A DNA stretch of 50,571 nucleotides, taken from positions 1-50,571 of IMG/VR virus record IMGVR_UViG_3300037264_004382. One strand, 5' to 3'. Positions 13,919 to 22,301 of this stretch are shown here, in pieces. Numbering within the stretch: the first letter of the stretch is position 1; every line of letters begins with the position of its first letter. The stretch is from a virus. The notes beneath the pieces were generated by a model that was given only the letters and a program-made list of their open reading frames with translations, was not told the origin of the DNA and ran no database searches. A program made the translations under genes and the position numbers.

Positions 13919-14299
13919 GTGAGCGGGTATGGGTATGACTTTCCAAGTGCAGGCTTCTCAGGCTCAGGCTCAGGACTAGCATTCTCTCTCGGTGGTGCGA
14001 TTATGTCACCAACAGGAGCACTTGACGTATCTACTTGGAGAGCCCCATTTGCTTGTACAGTAACCGCGGTTAAGGGGTATAGAGTTGGTGGAACAGGTGC
14101 CACGGTGAATGCTTGGAGGAATGGCGCGAGCTTACACTTAGCCTCTGCCCTCTCCCTAGTCTCTGCTGATACTTGGTTAGATGGTGGAGCGGTCCAGAAC
14201 ACAGCATACGCAATAGGTGATGCTCTTCAACTTAGGCTTTTGACTATAGCAGGGTCCCCAACACAAGTGGTTATCCAGGTTGATTTTACTAGAAATTAG
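13919..14299 (+). CDS. Jelly-roll-like virion protein
   Basis: 126 residues, GTG start at 13919 directly after a tiny possible ORF. The N-terminus is Gly/Ser-rich. The body (TGALDVSTWRAPFACTVTAV, ATVNAWRNG, SADTWLDGGAVQNTAYAIGD, QVVIQVDF) is a repeat of beta strands of the type found in phage decoration or head-fibre proteins. Last gene before the GC-rich block; the block boundary falls in the 14-nt gap after it. Confidence 0.6.
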   Translation: MSGYGYDFPSAGFSGSGSGLAFSLGGAIMSPTGALDVSTWRAPFACTVTAVKGYRVGGTGATVNAWRNGASLHLASALSLVSADTWLDGGAVQNTAYAIGDALQLRLLTIAGSPTQVVIQVDFTRN

Positions 14300-14313
14300 G
14301 AGAAACAAAGTAA

Positions 14314-14754
14314 ATGGCGAAGTACTCGACGGATCTTGACAGGACTGGCAACATTAAGGGCGTCGGCACGGTGTCGCAACCGGCGTCCGCGCTGCATCGA
14401 TTCAAGGTGTACGAGGCGTTTGTTGGGCTCAACGGCGGCACGCCGTCCGATGCGTATCGTGAGTGGCAGCTTCTCACGATCACGGCGGCTGCCACGGGAA
14501 CCACAGTCACCCCCGCAAAGATTGACCCGGCCGACGGCACCGCGACCATGATCGCGCTCGATGTCATCACGGCGGAGGGGACCGAGAGCACGATCCTCTC
14601 GACCCGCTCGGTTCATGAGCGGGCGAGCTACACGTGGGTCTTCTACCCCGGCACCGAGTTGATTTTCCCGGTCACGAACCTGATCGGCTGCAAGCTGATG
14701 CAGCAGAGCGCGTCCGCGACGGTGACGAAGGGCAACATCCTCTTCGAAGAGTAG
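14314..14754 (+). CDS. Beta-rich accessory virion protein (family A, GC-rich copy)
   Basis: 146 residues, ATG with AGGAG upstream. LHRFKVYEAFVGLNGG, YREWQLLTITAAATGTTVTP, VHERASYTWVFYPG and the ending KGNILFEE resemble 26310-26768 and 26770-27183, which end in HFIVEER and EIEFEEL and share the same strand order. This suggests a small family of trimeric decoration-like proteins with copies in two codon-usage backgrounds. The SD comes from the flanking less GC-rich DNA, so the block uses a resident signal. Confidence 0.6.
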   Translation: MAKYSTDLDRTGNIKGVGTVSQPASALHRFKVYEAFVGLNGGTPSDAYREWQLLTITAAATGTTVTPAKIDPADGTATMIALDVITAEGTESTILSTRSVHERASYTWVFYPGTELIFPVTNLIGCKLMQQSASATVTKGNILFEE

Positions 14755-14763
14755 AGGGTCGTC

Positions 14764-15039
14764 GTGTTCGATTTCACACGCGGACAGCGGAGCGCCGCCG
14801 GCCGAGGCATGGAGTCTGGCCCGGCCGGTGCTAAATATGAGGACTTTTTCGTGTGCTACCACTGCCAGTCCACGGTGTTCGTGCGCCCGCGAGAAGATCC
14901 AGCGAACATGGGCGGCTTGTGCAAGACGTGCATGAGGCTGATCTGCGCGAAGTGCGTCGGGAACGCTTGCACGCCGTGGGAGAAGAGGATGGAGCGCATG
15001 GAGGCGCGACAGCGCTTCCTCAACTCCGCGGGGCTGTAG
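14764..15039 (+). CDS. Zinc-finger virion-cluster protein (family B, GC-rich copy)
   Basis: 91 residues, GTG start. VCYHCQSTVFVRPRED, GGLCKTCMRLICAKCVG and NACTPWEKRMERMEARQRF form CxxC...CxxC...CxxC then a charged helix. I recognise this arrangement from many phages as a small zinc protein encoded among tail or head genes, of unknown role. 25945-26295 is its less GC-rich paralogue (CGHC, CGGCGGWICEKSEIC, THCTPL). Likely two zinc sites. Confidence 0.7.
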   Translation: MFDFTRGQRSAAGRGMESGPAGAKYEDFFVCYHCQSTVFVRPREDPANMGGLCKTCMRLICAKCVGNACTPWEKRMERMEARQRFLNSAGL

Positions 15040-15040
15040 C

Positions 15041-16333
15041 ATGAGCCTCCAGTCCGCGCAGGGTACGATCTCGATCCTCTCGTCCGACACGGTAGGGACG
15101 ACGAAAGTCGTATCTGGGCTTGGCTTCGCTCCGGTCGCGCTGTTCTTTTATTGGAGTGGTACAGCTTCAGCCGTTGATGTGCTTGAGTCGCTTGACGTAC
15201 AAGAGGGCTTCGGCGTTGCTACTGGAGCGGCGGCACGCCGTTGCGTCAGCGGCTTCTCGCAGAACGGGGTCACGACGACGGTTACTGAGGGTGGCTATCA
15301 CAATGCTGCCGTAGCTTGCACGATGGACGCTGCCGGGTTCACCGGACTGCTCGACATTCAGAGCTTCGACGCGGGCGGCTTCACCGCTATCATTGACGAC
15401 CAATTCCCGGTTAACATGAGGGTTCAGTGGATGGCCATCGGTGGGAGCGACGTGGCGAACGCGAGCGTCGGTAGCTTCCAGCAGCCGGTCGGCGCGGGCG
15501 ATCAGGACATCGTGGACGCGGGATTCCAACCGAACTTCATCATGGTCCTGCACGGGGGGCGCACCGCATCAGGGGCACCGAACACGACGGCCGATGTCAA
15601 CCTGACCATCGGGGCTTACGACGGGACGACTCAGGGAGTCCTCGCGGTAGGTTCCCAGAACGCGGTGACTACCACGGCCACAATGCGCTACTGCCGCGCG
15701 GGGGAGATCGCTGTAGAGTACGACGGCAGCATCACGGCGACCAGCGCGCGGGCGAGCGCCACAGCGTTCCTCGCTAACGGCTTTCGGTTGAACTGGGCCG
15801 AGGTGGCGGCGGCTCAGTCCCATTACTTCTACCTCGCGCTCAACATCTCCACAGGGAAGCGCATAGTCGGCAACCTGCTGACGAGGACAGACGGGGCTGA
15901 CATTGTGGAGAGTGGCTTCGGCTTCACCCCCGAGGCTGCGATGTTCTTCGCCGCCGGAGCCGTCGAAAATGCGGCCGATACGCCCGTTGCACATAACGTT
16001 TACGCGGTCGGCGCTGCCGTGAGCCCGTCGAGCAGAGGCGCGATATACGCCAGTGACAAAAATGCAGTGACGACGACGGAATGCCGGGCTGGTGTCGAAT
16101 ACGACGAGGTGTATATCGAGGATGAGTCTCTGTCCGGGACTGTCACTGGCCTGATGGACCTCAAGAGCATGGACTCCGACGGGCTGACGTGCGTGATGGA
16201 TGACCCAAGCAGCACGGCATTTTTTGTCTGGTACTTCGCCTTTGGCGAGGCTGCTGTAGGCGGGCCGACTGATCTATCGTGGGTCGCGCAGGGAGCCAGC
16301 GCCGGCATCTCGCGCATCATTATGGTCGGCTAG
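15041..16333 (+). CDS. Repeat-containing virion fibre-like protein (family C, GC-rich copy)
   Basis: 430 residues. Three similar units of roughly 130 residues each begin VxGxGFxPxxxxFF or similar (VVSGLGFAPVALFFYW, IVDAGFQPNFIMVLHGG, IVESGFGFTPEAAMFFAAG) and end with DxDGLT or AxGFxLxW strands (DAGGFTAII, LANGFRLNWAEV, DSDGLTCVM). The same unit builds 28268-29791. All-beta and Thr/Ser/Ala-rich with few charges, it is most likely an exposed fibre or capsid appendage. No enzymatic motif. Confidence 0.6.
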   Translation: MSLQSAQGTISILSSDTVGTTKVVSGLGFAPVALFFYWSGTASAVDVLESLDVQEGFGVATGAAARRCVSGFSQNGVTTTVTEGGYHNAAVACTMDAAGFTGLLDIQSFDAGGFTAIIDDQFPVNMRVQWMAIGGSDVANASVGSFQQPVGAGDQDIVDAGFQPNFIMVLHGGRTASGAPNTTADVNLTIGAYDGTTQGVLAVGSQNAVTTTATMRYCRAGEIAVEYDGSITATSARASATAFLANGFRLNWAEVAAAQSHYFYLALNISTGKRIVGNLLTRTDGADIVESGFGFTPEAAMFFAAGAVENAADTPVAHNVYAVGAAVSPSSRGAIYASDKNAVTTTECRAGVEYDEVYIEDESLSGTVTGLMDLKSMDSDGLTCVMDDPSSTAFFVWYFAFGEAAVGGPTDLSWVAQGASAGISRIIMVG

Positions 16334-16336
16334 CGG

Positions 16337-17770
16337 ATGAGCTTTCCAGCCTACGTCAATCACCTAATCTCAAGCAACAGTGCGGTAGACACGACGCCGG
16401 ACCCGCTCCTCCCGGCGAATATCCGTGCCGGAAACCTGCTGGTCCTGTTCATCCGAAGTGCTGTAGCTGGAGCCATCGGCTGGCCCGCTGGCTGGAATGA
16501 GTTGTACGACGAGTCGGCCGACGGGTCCGACGACCAGAACGCCGCAGCGTGGCGCAAGGCGGACGGGACCGAGGGTGCGAGCATCGCGCTCACGTCAGGC
16601 AACGGCAAGTGGGTTGCCGTCTGCTACCAGATCGCCAACTGCGCCGACCCGAACGTCACGCCTCCGCAGCTCTCCACCGTCGCCACGGGCACGACAGCCG
16701 AGCCGGACGCCACGACCGTCACGCCGACCGGCGGGGCGAATGACTACCTCTGGCTCACGATGTTTGGGATGGAGGGCGAGCAAACTGGGATCACGGCGTA
16801 CCCGACGAACTACACCGTGGGGCAGACCGGGCTGATCTCGTCCGGGACGGGCGGGGCGACCACGACGAACGTGCGTATGGCGGCGGCGATTAGGACCAAC
16901 TTGAACGCCGCGTCCCATGACGCTCCGGTGTGGGACGTGACGGGGACGATGACAAACTGGGTCGCGTATACCCTGGCGGTTCATCCGTCGCCGCCGGAGC
17001 TGATCGCACCGACAGAGCAGGTCGAGGACTCGAAGCAGACCGCTCACCCGATAGTACGCAGCAGAAACGTCCGCGCCGCCGTTGCTGCGCTTGCTCTTGC
17101 GACAGCGACCGCAAACTCGCTTGCAACCTTTGAACCGCCGCCCGTGGCTCCAGACACAACCCTGTCTTGGGTGGCACAGGACAACCTCGCTCCGCCGCGC
17201 ACGGTCTGGCAACGCGATCCGCCGCGACAGCAGAGTGACAGCGACCAGGCCGCTCTCCTATTCGACTTCGACCACGGGCCGAGTCAAGTAGGCAGCGACC
17301 TCGCGCCGCGACGTGCGCCGTTCGCCCGCTACGCCAAGGCATCGTTCATTTCCACCCCGGCTGAGGCTAGCGTTGCCGTAGTTTCCACGGACGTGGTGGC
17401 CGGGGCGTCGAACCTTGGTCCGCCGCCTCCTATTGCTCTACGAAGGATGCCGTGGCCAAAGAGTCACTATGACGGGGACCTTCTTGGAGCATTTGCTGCT
17501 CCTGTAAATACTGATGTTCCTCAGCTAGGGACTAATCTTAGTCCACGTCCCTCGGCGCTGCGGCGGCTTCCCCCCAAAAATTGGGTAAGCCATCTAGAAC
17601 TACCACCCCAGACTCTACTAGACTCTATAGAGTGGATCCCATCTATGAATAGACGGGTTTCCCCACCCTATAGGGTCTTTCCCCGTAGGAGTGGGTATGA
17701 TGGTGATCTTCTAACGGTTGATGCCCCAGGTGGTGGGGGAACATATGTTATCATCTTTACCTCACAATGA
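16337..17770 (+). CDS. Mosaic fibre-like protein with C-terminal tandem repeats
   Basis: 477 residues. Residues 1-215 form a beta-sandwich-like domain (ANIRAGNLLVLFIR, WPAGWNEL, VAYTLAVHPSPP), resembling carbohydrate-binding or adhesin domains. Residues about 275-470 are five imperfect repeats built around SxLxPPRxxxxRxPW and DGDLL (for example WVAQDNLAPPRTVWQRDPP, GPPPPIALRRMPW, SHYDGDLL, SGYDGDLL). Base composition drops within the repeats near 17450, so the gene itself is a recombinant: the N-terminal domain and first repeats are GC-rich, the last repeats match the resident genome. Probably a receptor-binding or surface protein. Confidence 0.6.
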   Translation: MSFPAYVNHLISSNSAVDTTPDPLLPANIRAGNLLVLFIRSAVAGAIGWPAGWNELYDESADGSDDQNAAAWRKADGTEGASIALTSGNGKWVAVCYQIANCADPNVTPPQLSTVATGTTAEPDATTVTPTGGANDYLWLTMFGMEGEQTGITAYPTNYTVGQTGLISSGTGGATTTNVRMAAAIRTNLNAASHDAPVWDVTGTMTNWVAYTLAVHPSPPELIAPTEQVEDSKQTAHPIVRSRNVRAAVAALALATATANSLATFEPPPVAPDTTLSWVAQDNLAPPRTVWQRDPPRQQSDSDQAALLFDFDHGPSQVGSDLAPRRAPFARYAKASFISTPAEASVAVVSTDVVAGASNLGPPPPIALRRMPWPKSHYDGDLLGAFAAPVNTDVPQLGTNLSPRPSALRRLPPKNWVSHLELPPQTLLDSIEWIPSMNRRVSPPYRVFPRRSGYDGDLLTVDAPGGGGTYVIIFTSQ

Positions 17771-17781
17771 AAAGAAAGGGC

Positions 17782-17811
17782 TTGACTACCACCCACAAGA
17801 TGTGGTATCAT
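17782..17811 (+). promoter_or_regulatory. Extended -10 promoter
   Basis: TTGACT (17782-17787), 18-nt spacer, TATCAT (17806-17811) preceded by TGG. The -10 predicts a start near 17818, only about 5 nt before the first ATG (17823). It drives the scaffold and major capsid unit. CCACA/TGTGG around AGA in the spacer form a small palindrome. Confidence 0.65.
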
Positions 17812-17822
17812 AGATACTAGAT

Positions 17823-17978
17823 ATGCCCCTATCTAGCGCCGGTAACACCATTCTAAGAGACATGATAGACCGGTATGGCGAGAAAAGGGGCAAACGGGTT
17901 TTCTACTCGAAGGAAAACTCAGATAAAAAGTTCAAGAGGACCGTCCGGGGTAGAGGAAGGTCCACTACTAGGGGGTAA
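17823..17978 (+). CDS. Small basic phage protein (LRDMIDRYGEKRGKRVFYS type)
   Basis: 51 residues. NTILRDMIDRYGEKRGKRVFYSKENSDK is the core of a small conserved phage family I know from the head gene region (YGaKKGexVFYAS pattern), usually of unknown function; the C-terminus is Arg/Lys-rich. This frame is preferred over the out-of-phase 65-residue frame from 17875 because it matches a family and ends exactly at the SD of the next gene. The ATG is nearly at the predicted transcription start, so the first gene of this mRNA may be leaderless. Confidence 0.65.
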   Translation: MPLSSAGNTILRDMIDRYGEKRGKRVFYSKENSDKKFKRTVRGRGRSTTRG

Positions 17979-17979
17979 A

Positions 17980-18072
17980 ATGGCACACAAGAGTCCGTCG
18001 GGCAAATCGGGTAAGGCGGTCGGTCTTAAGACCCCCTTCTCGGATGCCATCGAGAAGAAAGCCGGGAAGTAA
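17980..18072 (+). CDS. 30-residue basic peptide
   Basis: ATG at 17980 with a strong SD (AGGGGG) that overlaps the previous stop. The product is Lys/Ser/Gly-rich (HKSPSGKSGKAVGLKTP) and ends in EKKAGK. A longer frame that fuses it to an upstream out-of-phase stretch is rejected. Possibly a small DNA- or capsid-binding peptide. Confidence 0.5.
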   Translation: MAHKSPSGKSGKAVGLKTPFSDAIEKKAGK

Positions 18073-18079
18073 GTAAAGA

Positions 18080-18406
18080 GTGCCGAGTGATCTTGGTCTG
18101 AGTAATAGGATGTCGGGGCCTCCGGTCCCGCCTCCTGATGCTCCAACCCTAACCGCATACCGAGGACCAGCCTCCAATGGTGGCTATTCTAGCGGTAGCG
18201 GGGGGGTGCCGCCCTATCAAGGGCAGGCCCTTCTTCGGCTCTTTTATGAGGTCGATAAGACCTTAGACTCAATCGCTCAGGGTGCGCCTGGATGTGCGGA
18301 GGAGATCGCAGAGATCAAGTCCATGCTGAAGGACGTTATGACAAATGTTGCTCAGGAAAGAGCTGGCAGGGAATCCGGTGGTCAAACGACCTCGGACCTA
18401 GCCTAG
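18080..18406 (+). CDS. Head-region coiled-coil protein
   Basis: 108 residues from GTG at 18080 (an ATG at 18110 is also possible). The first 45 residues are Pro/Gly/Ser-rich and flexible. GQALLRLFYEVDKTLDSIAQG and EEIAEIKSMLKDVMTNVAQE are two amphipathic helices. This disordered-plus-helix-pair plan is common for small proteins next to podovirus scaffolds and may help assembly or packaging. Exact role unknown. Confidence 0.55.
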   Translation: MPSDLGLSNRMSGPPVPPPDAPTLTAYRGPASNGGYSSGSGGVPPYQGQALLRLFYEVDKTLDSIAQGAPGCAEEIAEIKSMLKDVMTNVAQERAGRESGGQTTSDLA

Positions 18407-18424
18407 TAACCTAGAAAGGGCCAA

Positions 18425-19234
18425 ATGGCAAAAAAGAAGGAAGAGGAACTGTTCAAGGCGTGGGTCGAAGAGGCCAAGGCAAAGCTTAGTGATGATTCAA
18501 AGAAGGCTTTTGATGTCCTGCTTGCAGATGAAGCAGGTGCTAAAGAGGTCTTCCGGGGTGGTCTCCGCGAGGCAGACTACTACCGCCGGCTAAATGATCT
18601 CAGTGAGGCCAAGAATGCGTGGGAGTCGGAGCGGTCCACCATTAGGGCGAAGTGGGATGAAGAGAAGCCAAAGAATGAGCGTTTGCTGAAAGCATACAAC
18701 GACACTGTGGCAGAGCTTGATACTGCGAAAGAGCAGCTAGAGACTCTAGGCCTTAGTGAGGGTGAGGTAAAGAAAGTGATCCCTGCCGAGAAGAGTAATC
18801 CCAATAGTGTCACCCGTGAAGAGCTAGATGCGGTCAAGTCGCAGCTTCAGGTCTTTAATACCGTCCTACCCAAGATCCTTATGGATGTCTCGGATGTCAA
18901 TAAGAGGATCTTGAAGGAGGATTGGGACATTGAACCGCGAGCCGTCATCGAATATGCACTGTCCAAGGGCGTTGACCCAAATGTGGCCTTTTACACACTC
19001 ACACAAGACGAAAGGGCCACCCGAGCCGAGGCAAATCTGAAAAAGCAGCTTGACAAGGCTCGTGAAGAGGGTAAGCGCGAGGCACTAACAGCTAATAGCC
19101 CGGATCATATCCGGCAGACAGGTCCAAGTCCAGCGGACTTTATCACATCATTCGGCACTAGGACCGACGCTAGGTCTAGGGTCGATGCTGCGATCAAGGG
19201 GTTTGACTCGGCCCTAGAGGCATCACCTCAGTAA
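18425..19234 (+). CDS. Capsid scaffolding protein
   Basis: 269 residues, ATG after AGAAAGGG. Strongly charged and helical: KKKEEELFKAWVEEAKAKL, long E/K-rich coiled coil at residues about 55-110, a helical middle domain and a second charged coil (ANLKKQLDKAREEGKREAL), with a short C-terminal segment that would bind the coat. Placement directly before the major capsid gene, acidic-basic heptads and size are those of phage scaffolds, which assemble inside the procapsid and leave before packaging. Confidence 0.8.
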   Translation: MAKKKEEELFKAWVEEAKAKLSDDSKKAFDVLLADEAGAKEVFRGGLREADYYRRLNDLSEAKNAWESERSTIRAKWDEEKPKNERLLKAYNDTVAELDTAKEQLETLGLSEGEVKKVIPAEKSNPNSVTREELDAVKSQLQVFNTVLPKILMDVSDVNKRILKEDWDIEPRAVIEYALSKGVDPNVAFYTLTQDERATRAEANLKKQLDKAREEGKREALTANSPDHIRQTGPSPADFITSFGTRTDARSRVDAAIKGFDSALEASPQ

Positions 19235-19286
19235 AGGTACTGAGGGTAGATGGTTGTTAGCCCTTTTCTAAGGGAGAACATTTGAA

Positions 19287-20318
19287 ATGGCGTTTCTAGA
19301 TCCGGTTAATACGATCACCACTAAGGAGATTATTCCTGGCATTACCGATGGGGTGTTTAGGAATAGCCCCCTTCTGGCATTTGCGCGCAAGAATTGTCTT
19401 GAACCCTATACGGGTGGACCCTCATGGCAGGAGAATATCCTGTATGATGTCCTGAACATCGCGGCTTATACCCCCGGTGATGCTTTCGATACGACCCAGA
19501 GCCAGATCGCCACTGGCGCGACGGTTACTCCCAGGTACTACAACGTAGCAGTGCCTGCGTATATCGAAAAGCTCCGCATCGAGATGAATGGCAAGCGGGC
19601 GGTCTTCGATCATGTAGACCTTCTCTTGCAGGCTGCGGCCCTCAGTATGAGTGCCAAGCTTTCTAATGACCTCTATCGAGATGGACAGGCCGTGGGTAGA
19701 ACGGCGAACATCAACGGGCTCGATGAAGCCCTCAATGATGGAACGAACACTGGTTTCCAGGGTTCTACCTTTACTAGCTACCTCACTCTCACCCGCACGG
19801 ATGTTGGTGCAGCACTCATCTCGCCCATGACTTCGCCTACCGCGAACGTGGCCGGCGCGATCTCCTATCCAGTGCTGGAGCAGGCCTTCCAGTCTGTCAC
19901 GATTGGTATGGAGCGTCCTGACTTGATGATCACCTCGAACAATGGGTTTTCCTACATTAAGATGGTCTTCCAGCCTCAACAGCGGTTTGAAGAGACGGAC
20001 CCCGATTTTGGGTTCCAGACTTTGAAGTTCAACGGTGCTAAGGTCCTCGCGGATCAGTATGCACCCGGAACGAGGGCGGCAACGGCGGCTGACACTAAGG
20101 TTGGCTACGCGGCAGTTGCTTCAGGTGAAACCCTTTGGTACCTGAACACTAAGTTTATGCGGCTTTATGTGAGCACCGATCCGCTGTTTAAGTTCGGCTT
20201 CACTGGCTTCCTGCCTGCACAGAACAATTCAGTAGTGGTTGGCCACTATAAGGCGTGCTTGAACTTCACGGTTCAGACTCCCCGCCTTATGCGTTACCTC
20301 TTCGGGATCACTGGTTAA
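19287..20318 (+). CDS. Major capsid protein
   Basis: 343 residues with a strong SD (GGGAG). MAFLDPVNTITTKEIIPGITDGVF is the usual start of this coat family; the body has WQENILYDVLNIAAYTPGDAF, VPAYIEKLRIEMNGKRAVFDHVDLLLQAAALSMSAKLSNDLY split over two helices, and late GFTGFLPAQNNSVVVGHYKACLNFTV. A HK97-fold coat is most likely, given size and scaffold neighbour. Ends with LMRYLFGITG. Highly ordered composition and no cleavage domain; scaffold is separate, so no prohead protease is needed here. Confidence 0.88.
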   Translation: MAFLDPVNTITTKEIIPGITDGVFRNSPLLAFARKNCLEPYTGGPSWQENILYDVLNIAAYTPGDAFDTTQSQIATGATVTPRYYNVAVPAYIEKLRIEMNGKRAVFDHVDLLLQAAALSMSAKLSNDLYRDGQAVGRTANINGLDEALNDGTNTGFQGSTFTSYLTLTRTDVGAALISPMTSPTANVAGAISYPVLEQAFQSVTIGMERPDLMITSNNGFSYIKMVFQPQQRFEETDPDFGFQTLKFNGAKVLADQYAPGTRAATAADTKVGYAAVASGETLWYLNTKFMRLYVSTDPLFKFGFTGFLPAQNNSVVVGHYKACLNFTVQTPRLMRYLFGITG

Positions 20319-20341
20319 GGCTAGGGTTAAGGAGAAATATA

Positions 20342-20944
20342 ATGGCTAACAACGATCTTCGTAACATTGGCGCGTGGGTTTCCACTGGCAATCCACAGAC
20401 CGTCAATGATGCTCCTTCAACGGCATTTGCTGCGGGCCAGCTAGGCTCCTATACAGTCACGATGGATGGCCTTGCGATTCCCTCGGGAACTGTTGACCTG
20501 CCCACGGGGACGTTCCCCCGGGTATGGCAGTATGTGACCTTGAGTGCGACTTCAGCTACTCCCGCCTTCGGGCAGGTTGTAGGTTGGGTTACCGCTACCG
20601 GTTCGGCCTTTACAGTCTCGACTGGTATCACGGTTTCCCGCAACAGGCCTGCTGGGATTGTCACCTCTTCGGCGGTTACTCTTGGTAACTACATCTGGAT
20701 TTTGGTTAGTGGTGTTGGGCCGGGGCTGAACGAGGCGGGCACTACGCCTGCTGATGGTGATGCTCTTAGGGTTGGGGCGACCACCGCTGGTCGAATCGAC
20801 TTCACGGCTAACGGTACTGCTACTGCATCCTTGTGCATCGGTACCGCTCTGGGGACAAAGACGACTGCCTTTGGTGGCAGCTCAGCCCTTCCCACCGACA
20901 CTATCGCGGCTCTCTATAACTTCCCTCGCTTCGGATCTCTCTAA
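20342..20944 (+). CDS. Capsid accessory (decoration-like) protein
   Basis: 201 residues from the ATG at 20342, which has AAGGAG; a longer frame from 20255 lies inside the capsid gene. All-beta, Thr/Ala/Gly-rich (GSYTVTMDGLAIPSGTVDLP; FTVSTGITVSRNRPAG; PADGDALRVGATTAGRI), no helices or enzymatic motif. Adjacent to the coat gene and followed by another beta-rich gene, so probably a decoration or capsid-stabilising protein. Confidence 0.65.
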   Translation: MANNDLRNIGAWVSTGNPQTVNDAPSTAFAAGQLGSYTVTMDGLAIPSGTVDLPTGTFPRVWQYVTLSATSATPAFGQVVGWVTATGSAFTVSTGITVSRNRPAGIVTSSAVTLGNYIWILVSGVGPGLNEAGTTPADGDALRVGATTAGRIDFTANGTATASLCIGTALGTKTTAFGGSSALPTDTIAALYNFPRFGSL

Positions 20945-20963
20945 GGTAGGGGGCTAAGAAGCT

Positions 20964-21332
20964 ATGGCGGTTACCTACGCTGTCTCAAATAGGACTGTCG
21001 ATGTCAATGGCAGCAAGCGGGTCGTAAGGGGTAACCTTACTTGGACTGGGACCTATACGTCGGGTGGTGATGCACTCACCCCCGAAGCACTAGGACTGCA
21101 TACTATTCAGAATTTGTACATTACAAATTTCAACAATGGTAGCGCCACGGTTCCCATCTCAGTAGGGGTTCACCCCATCAAGCAGGCTAACGGCTCCTGG
21201 AAGTTGGCTGTGAGTGGAAACGTGATTGGTGCGGTTAACGTCGGCACCATCGCGGCAACACCTACTGTTACTCTGACAGCGGCTGAGACGCTTACTAATT
21301 ACGTTTGTGCGTTCGAGGCGGTCGGCACCTAG
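20964..21332 (+). CDS. Beta-rich head protein
   Basis: 122 residues; GGGGGC upstream serves as a weak SD. VDVNGSKRVVRGNLTWTGTYTSGGDALTPEALGL and TVTLTAAETLTNYVCAFEAVG are strand patterns like those in phage head decoration subunits. Last gene of the capsid unit: a hairpin terminator follows after 4 nt. Confidence 0.6.
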   Translation: MAVTYAVSNRTVDVNGSKRVVRGNLTWTGTYTSGGDALTPEALGLHTIQNLYITNFNNGSATVPISVGVHPIKQANGSWKLAVSGNVIGAVNVGTIAATPTVTLTAAETLTNYVCAFEAVGT

Positions 21333-21336
21333 CATA

Positions 21337-21361
21337 AAGGGGGTCTCTCAAGGACCCCCTT
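21337..21361 (+). terminator. Rho-independent-type terminator after the capsid unit
   Basis: AAGGGGGTC (21337-21345) and GACCCCCTT (21353-21361) pair perfectly, 7-nt loop, followed by TTCTATTA. Strong stem with a modest U-rich tail. Placed right after 20964-21332, it would cap high-level capsid transcription; some read-through must supply the next genes. Confidence 0.75.
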
Positions 21362-21377
21362 CTATTAAAGAGGCATA

Positions 21378-22301
21378 ATGGCCAGTGATGCTAGTTACGA
21401 GCAGCTTTGGAAGTCTATTTTGGTCTTTGCGCCCAAGACTCCAGTTCCTCTCGCTCAGACTTTCATCAACAAGGCCTACTCTAGGATCTTAAATTTCGGT
21501 CCCTGGCAGGGGGTTATGAAAGCAAGCGGGTTTATCATCCCCACCAGCTATAATACTGGAACAGTTACAGTTACCCAGGATTCACCCATAGTGACTGGGC
21601 TCACCACTGTTTGGACCTCTTCAATGGTTGGTAGGCAGTTCTTGGTAGGTCCAATTGCCCCCTTCTACGATATTCTTACAGTAGACACCCCCACCCAGAT
21701 TACCCTGGCAACCAACTACATAGGGGTAAATGCCTCCACACAGCCCTATGCGATTCAGCTTAGATATGTTACTTGTCCTACTGACTTCATGAACTTTGAT
21801 AGTGTGGTGGATGCGGTTAACAACTGGCAGCTTAGGTTCAACTACACCCAGTCGAAGATTGATGAGTGGGACTCTAGGAGGACAAGTACTGGTACTCCTA
21901 GAATTCTAGCGGCTGCTCCCTTCACCTCCACTGGTCTTTTAAGGTATGAAATCTGGCCTCAGACCACCACGGATGTGAGTTATCCCTTTAGATATAGAAG
22001 TGTTCCTGCGCTTATGAGTGCTAATACTGATAGACCGGTATTTCCTATCAGGGGGGATGTTATCAAGGAGGGGGCTCTAGCAGAGCTTTCTTTGTGGCCA
22101 GGGCTTGACACAATGGCAAATCCGTACTATAATCTAGCCCAGTACAGGGTGCATGAGGACAGGTTTTGGAAGATGGTAGATCAGCTAGAGTTGGAGAATC
22201 AAAACCAAAACCAGACAGCGGTTGACTACACATCTGATGCTGGATTACCCTATGCGCCGATTGATGCTGCGTACATTCAAGCCCACGGTGGTGGGCTCTA
22301 A
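21378..22301 (+). CDS. Head-tail adaptor / tail connector protein
   Basis: 307 residues with AGAGG before the ATG. Helical N-terminus (SYEQLWKSILVFAPKTPVPLAQTFINKAYSRIL), central beta domain (GTVTVTQDSPIVTGLTTVW), then RYRSVPALMSANTDRPVFPIRGDVIKEGALAELSLW, a signature I associate with phage adaptors near the portal. The C-terminus ends in a helix with VHEDRFWKMVDQLELENQN. Likely binds beneath the portal and seals the channel. 25274-25942 and 27184-28278 look like relatives. Confidence 0.6.
   Translation: MASDASYEQLWKSILVFAPKTPVPLAQTFINKAYSRILNFGPWQGVMKASGFIIPTSYNTGTVTVTQDSPIVTGLTTVWTSSMVGRQFLVGPIAPFYDILTVDTPTQITLATNYIGVNASTQPYAIQLRYVTCPTDFMNFDSVVDAVNNWQLRFNYTQSKIDEWDSRRTSTGTPRILAAAPFTSTGLLRYEIWPQTTTDVSYPFRYRSVPALMSANTDRPVFPIRGDVIKEGALAELSLWPGLDTMANPYYNLAQYRVHEDRFWKMVDQLELENQNQNQTAVDYTSDAGLPYAPIDAAYIQAHGGGL

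Larger units (their letters stand above)
14314..17450 (+). other. GC-rich block, probably acquired from another phage
   Basis: From the ATG at 14314 to about 17450, G+C rises sharply: by hand count the line at 14401 is 60% and that at 16681 is 78%, against 45% at 21721. Codon use shifts from AGG/AGA/CTA/CTT to CGC/CGG/CTC/GTC. The left edge is intergenic. The right edge is inside 16337-17770, near codon 370. Four genes are involved. The estimate is by eye, not a full calculation. Confidence 0.65.

Noticed and set aside
14296-15090. 264-residue leftward open frame
   Set aside because: It is antisense to three genes with recognisable content, Arg/His-rich, and exists because high-GC third positions suppress stops on the opposite strand.
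17875-18072. 65-residue frame read as one gene
   Set aside because: The overlapping frame 17823-17978 matches a known small-protein pattern and ends at the SD of 17980-18072. The 65-residue reading joins an out-of-phase part to the true small gene.
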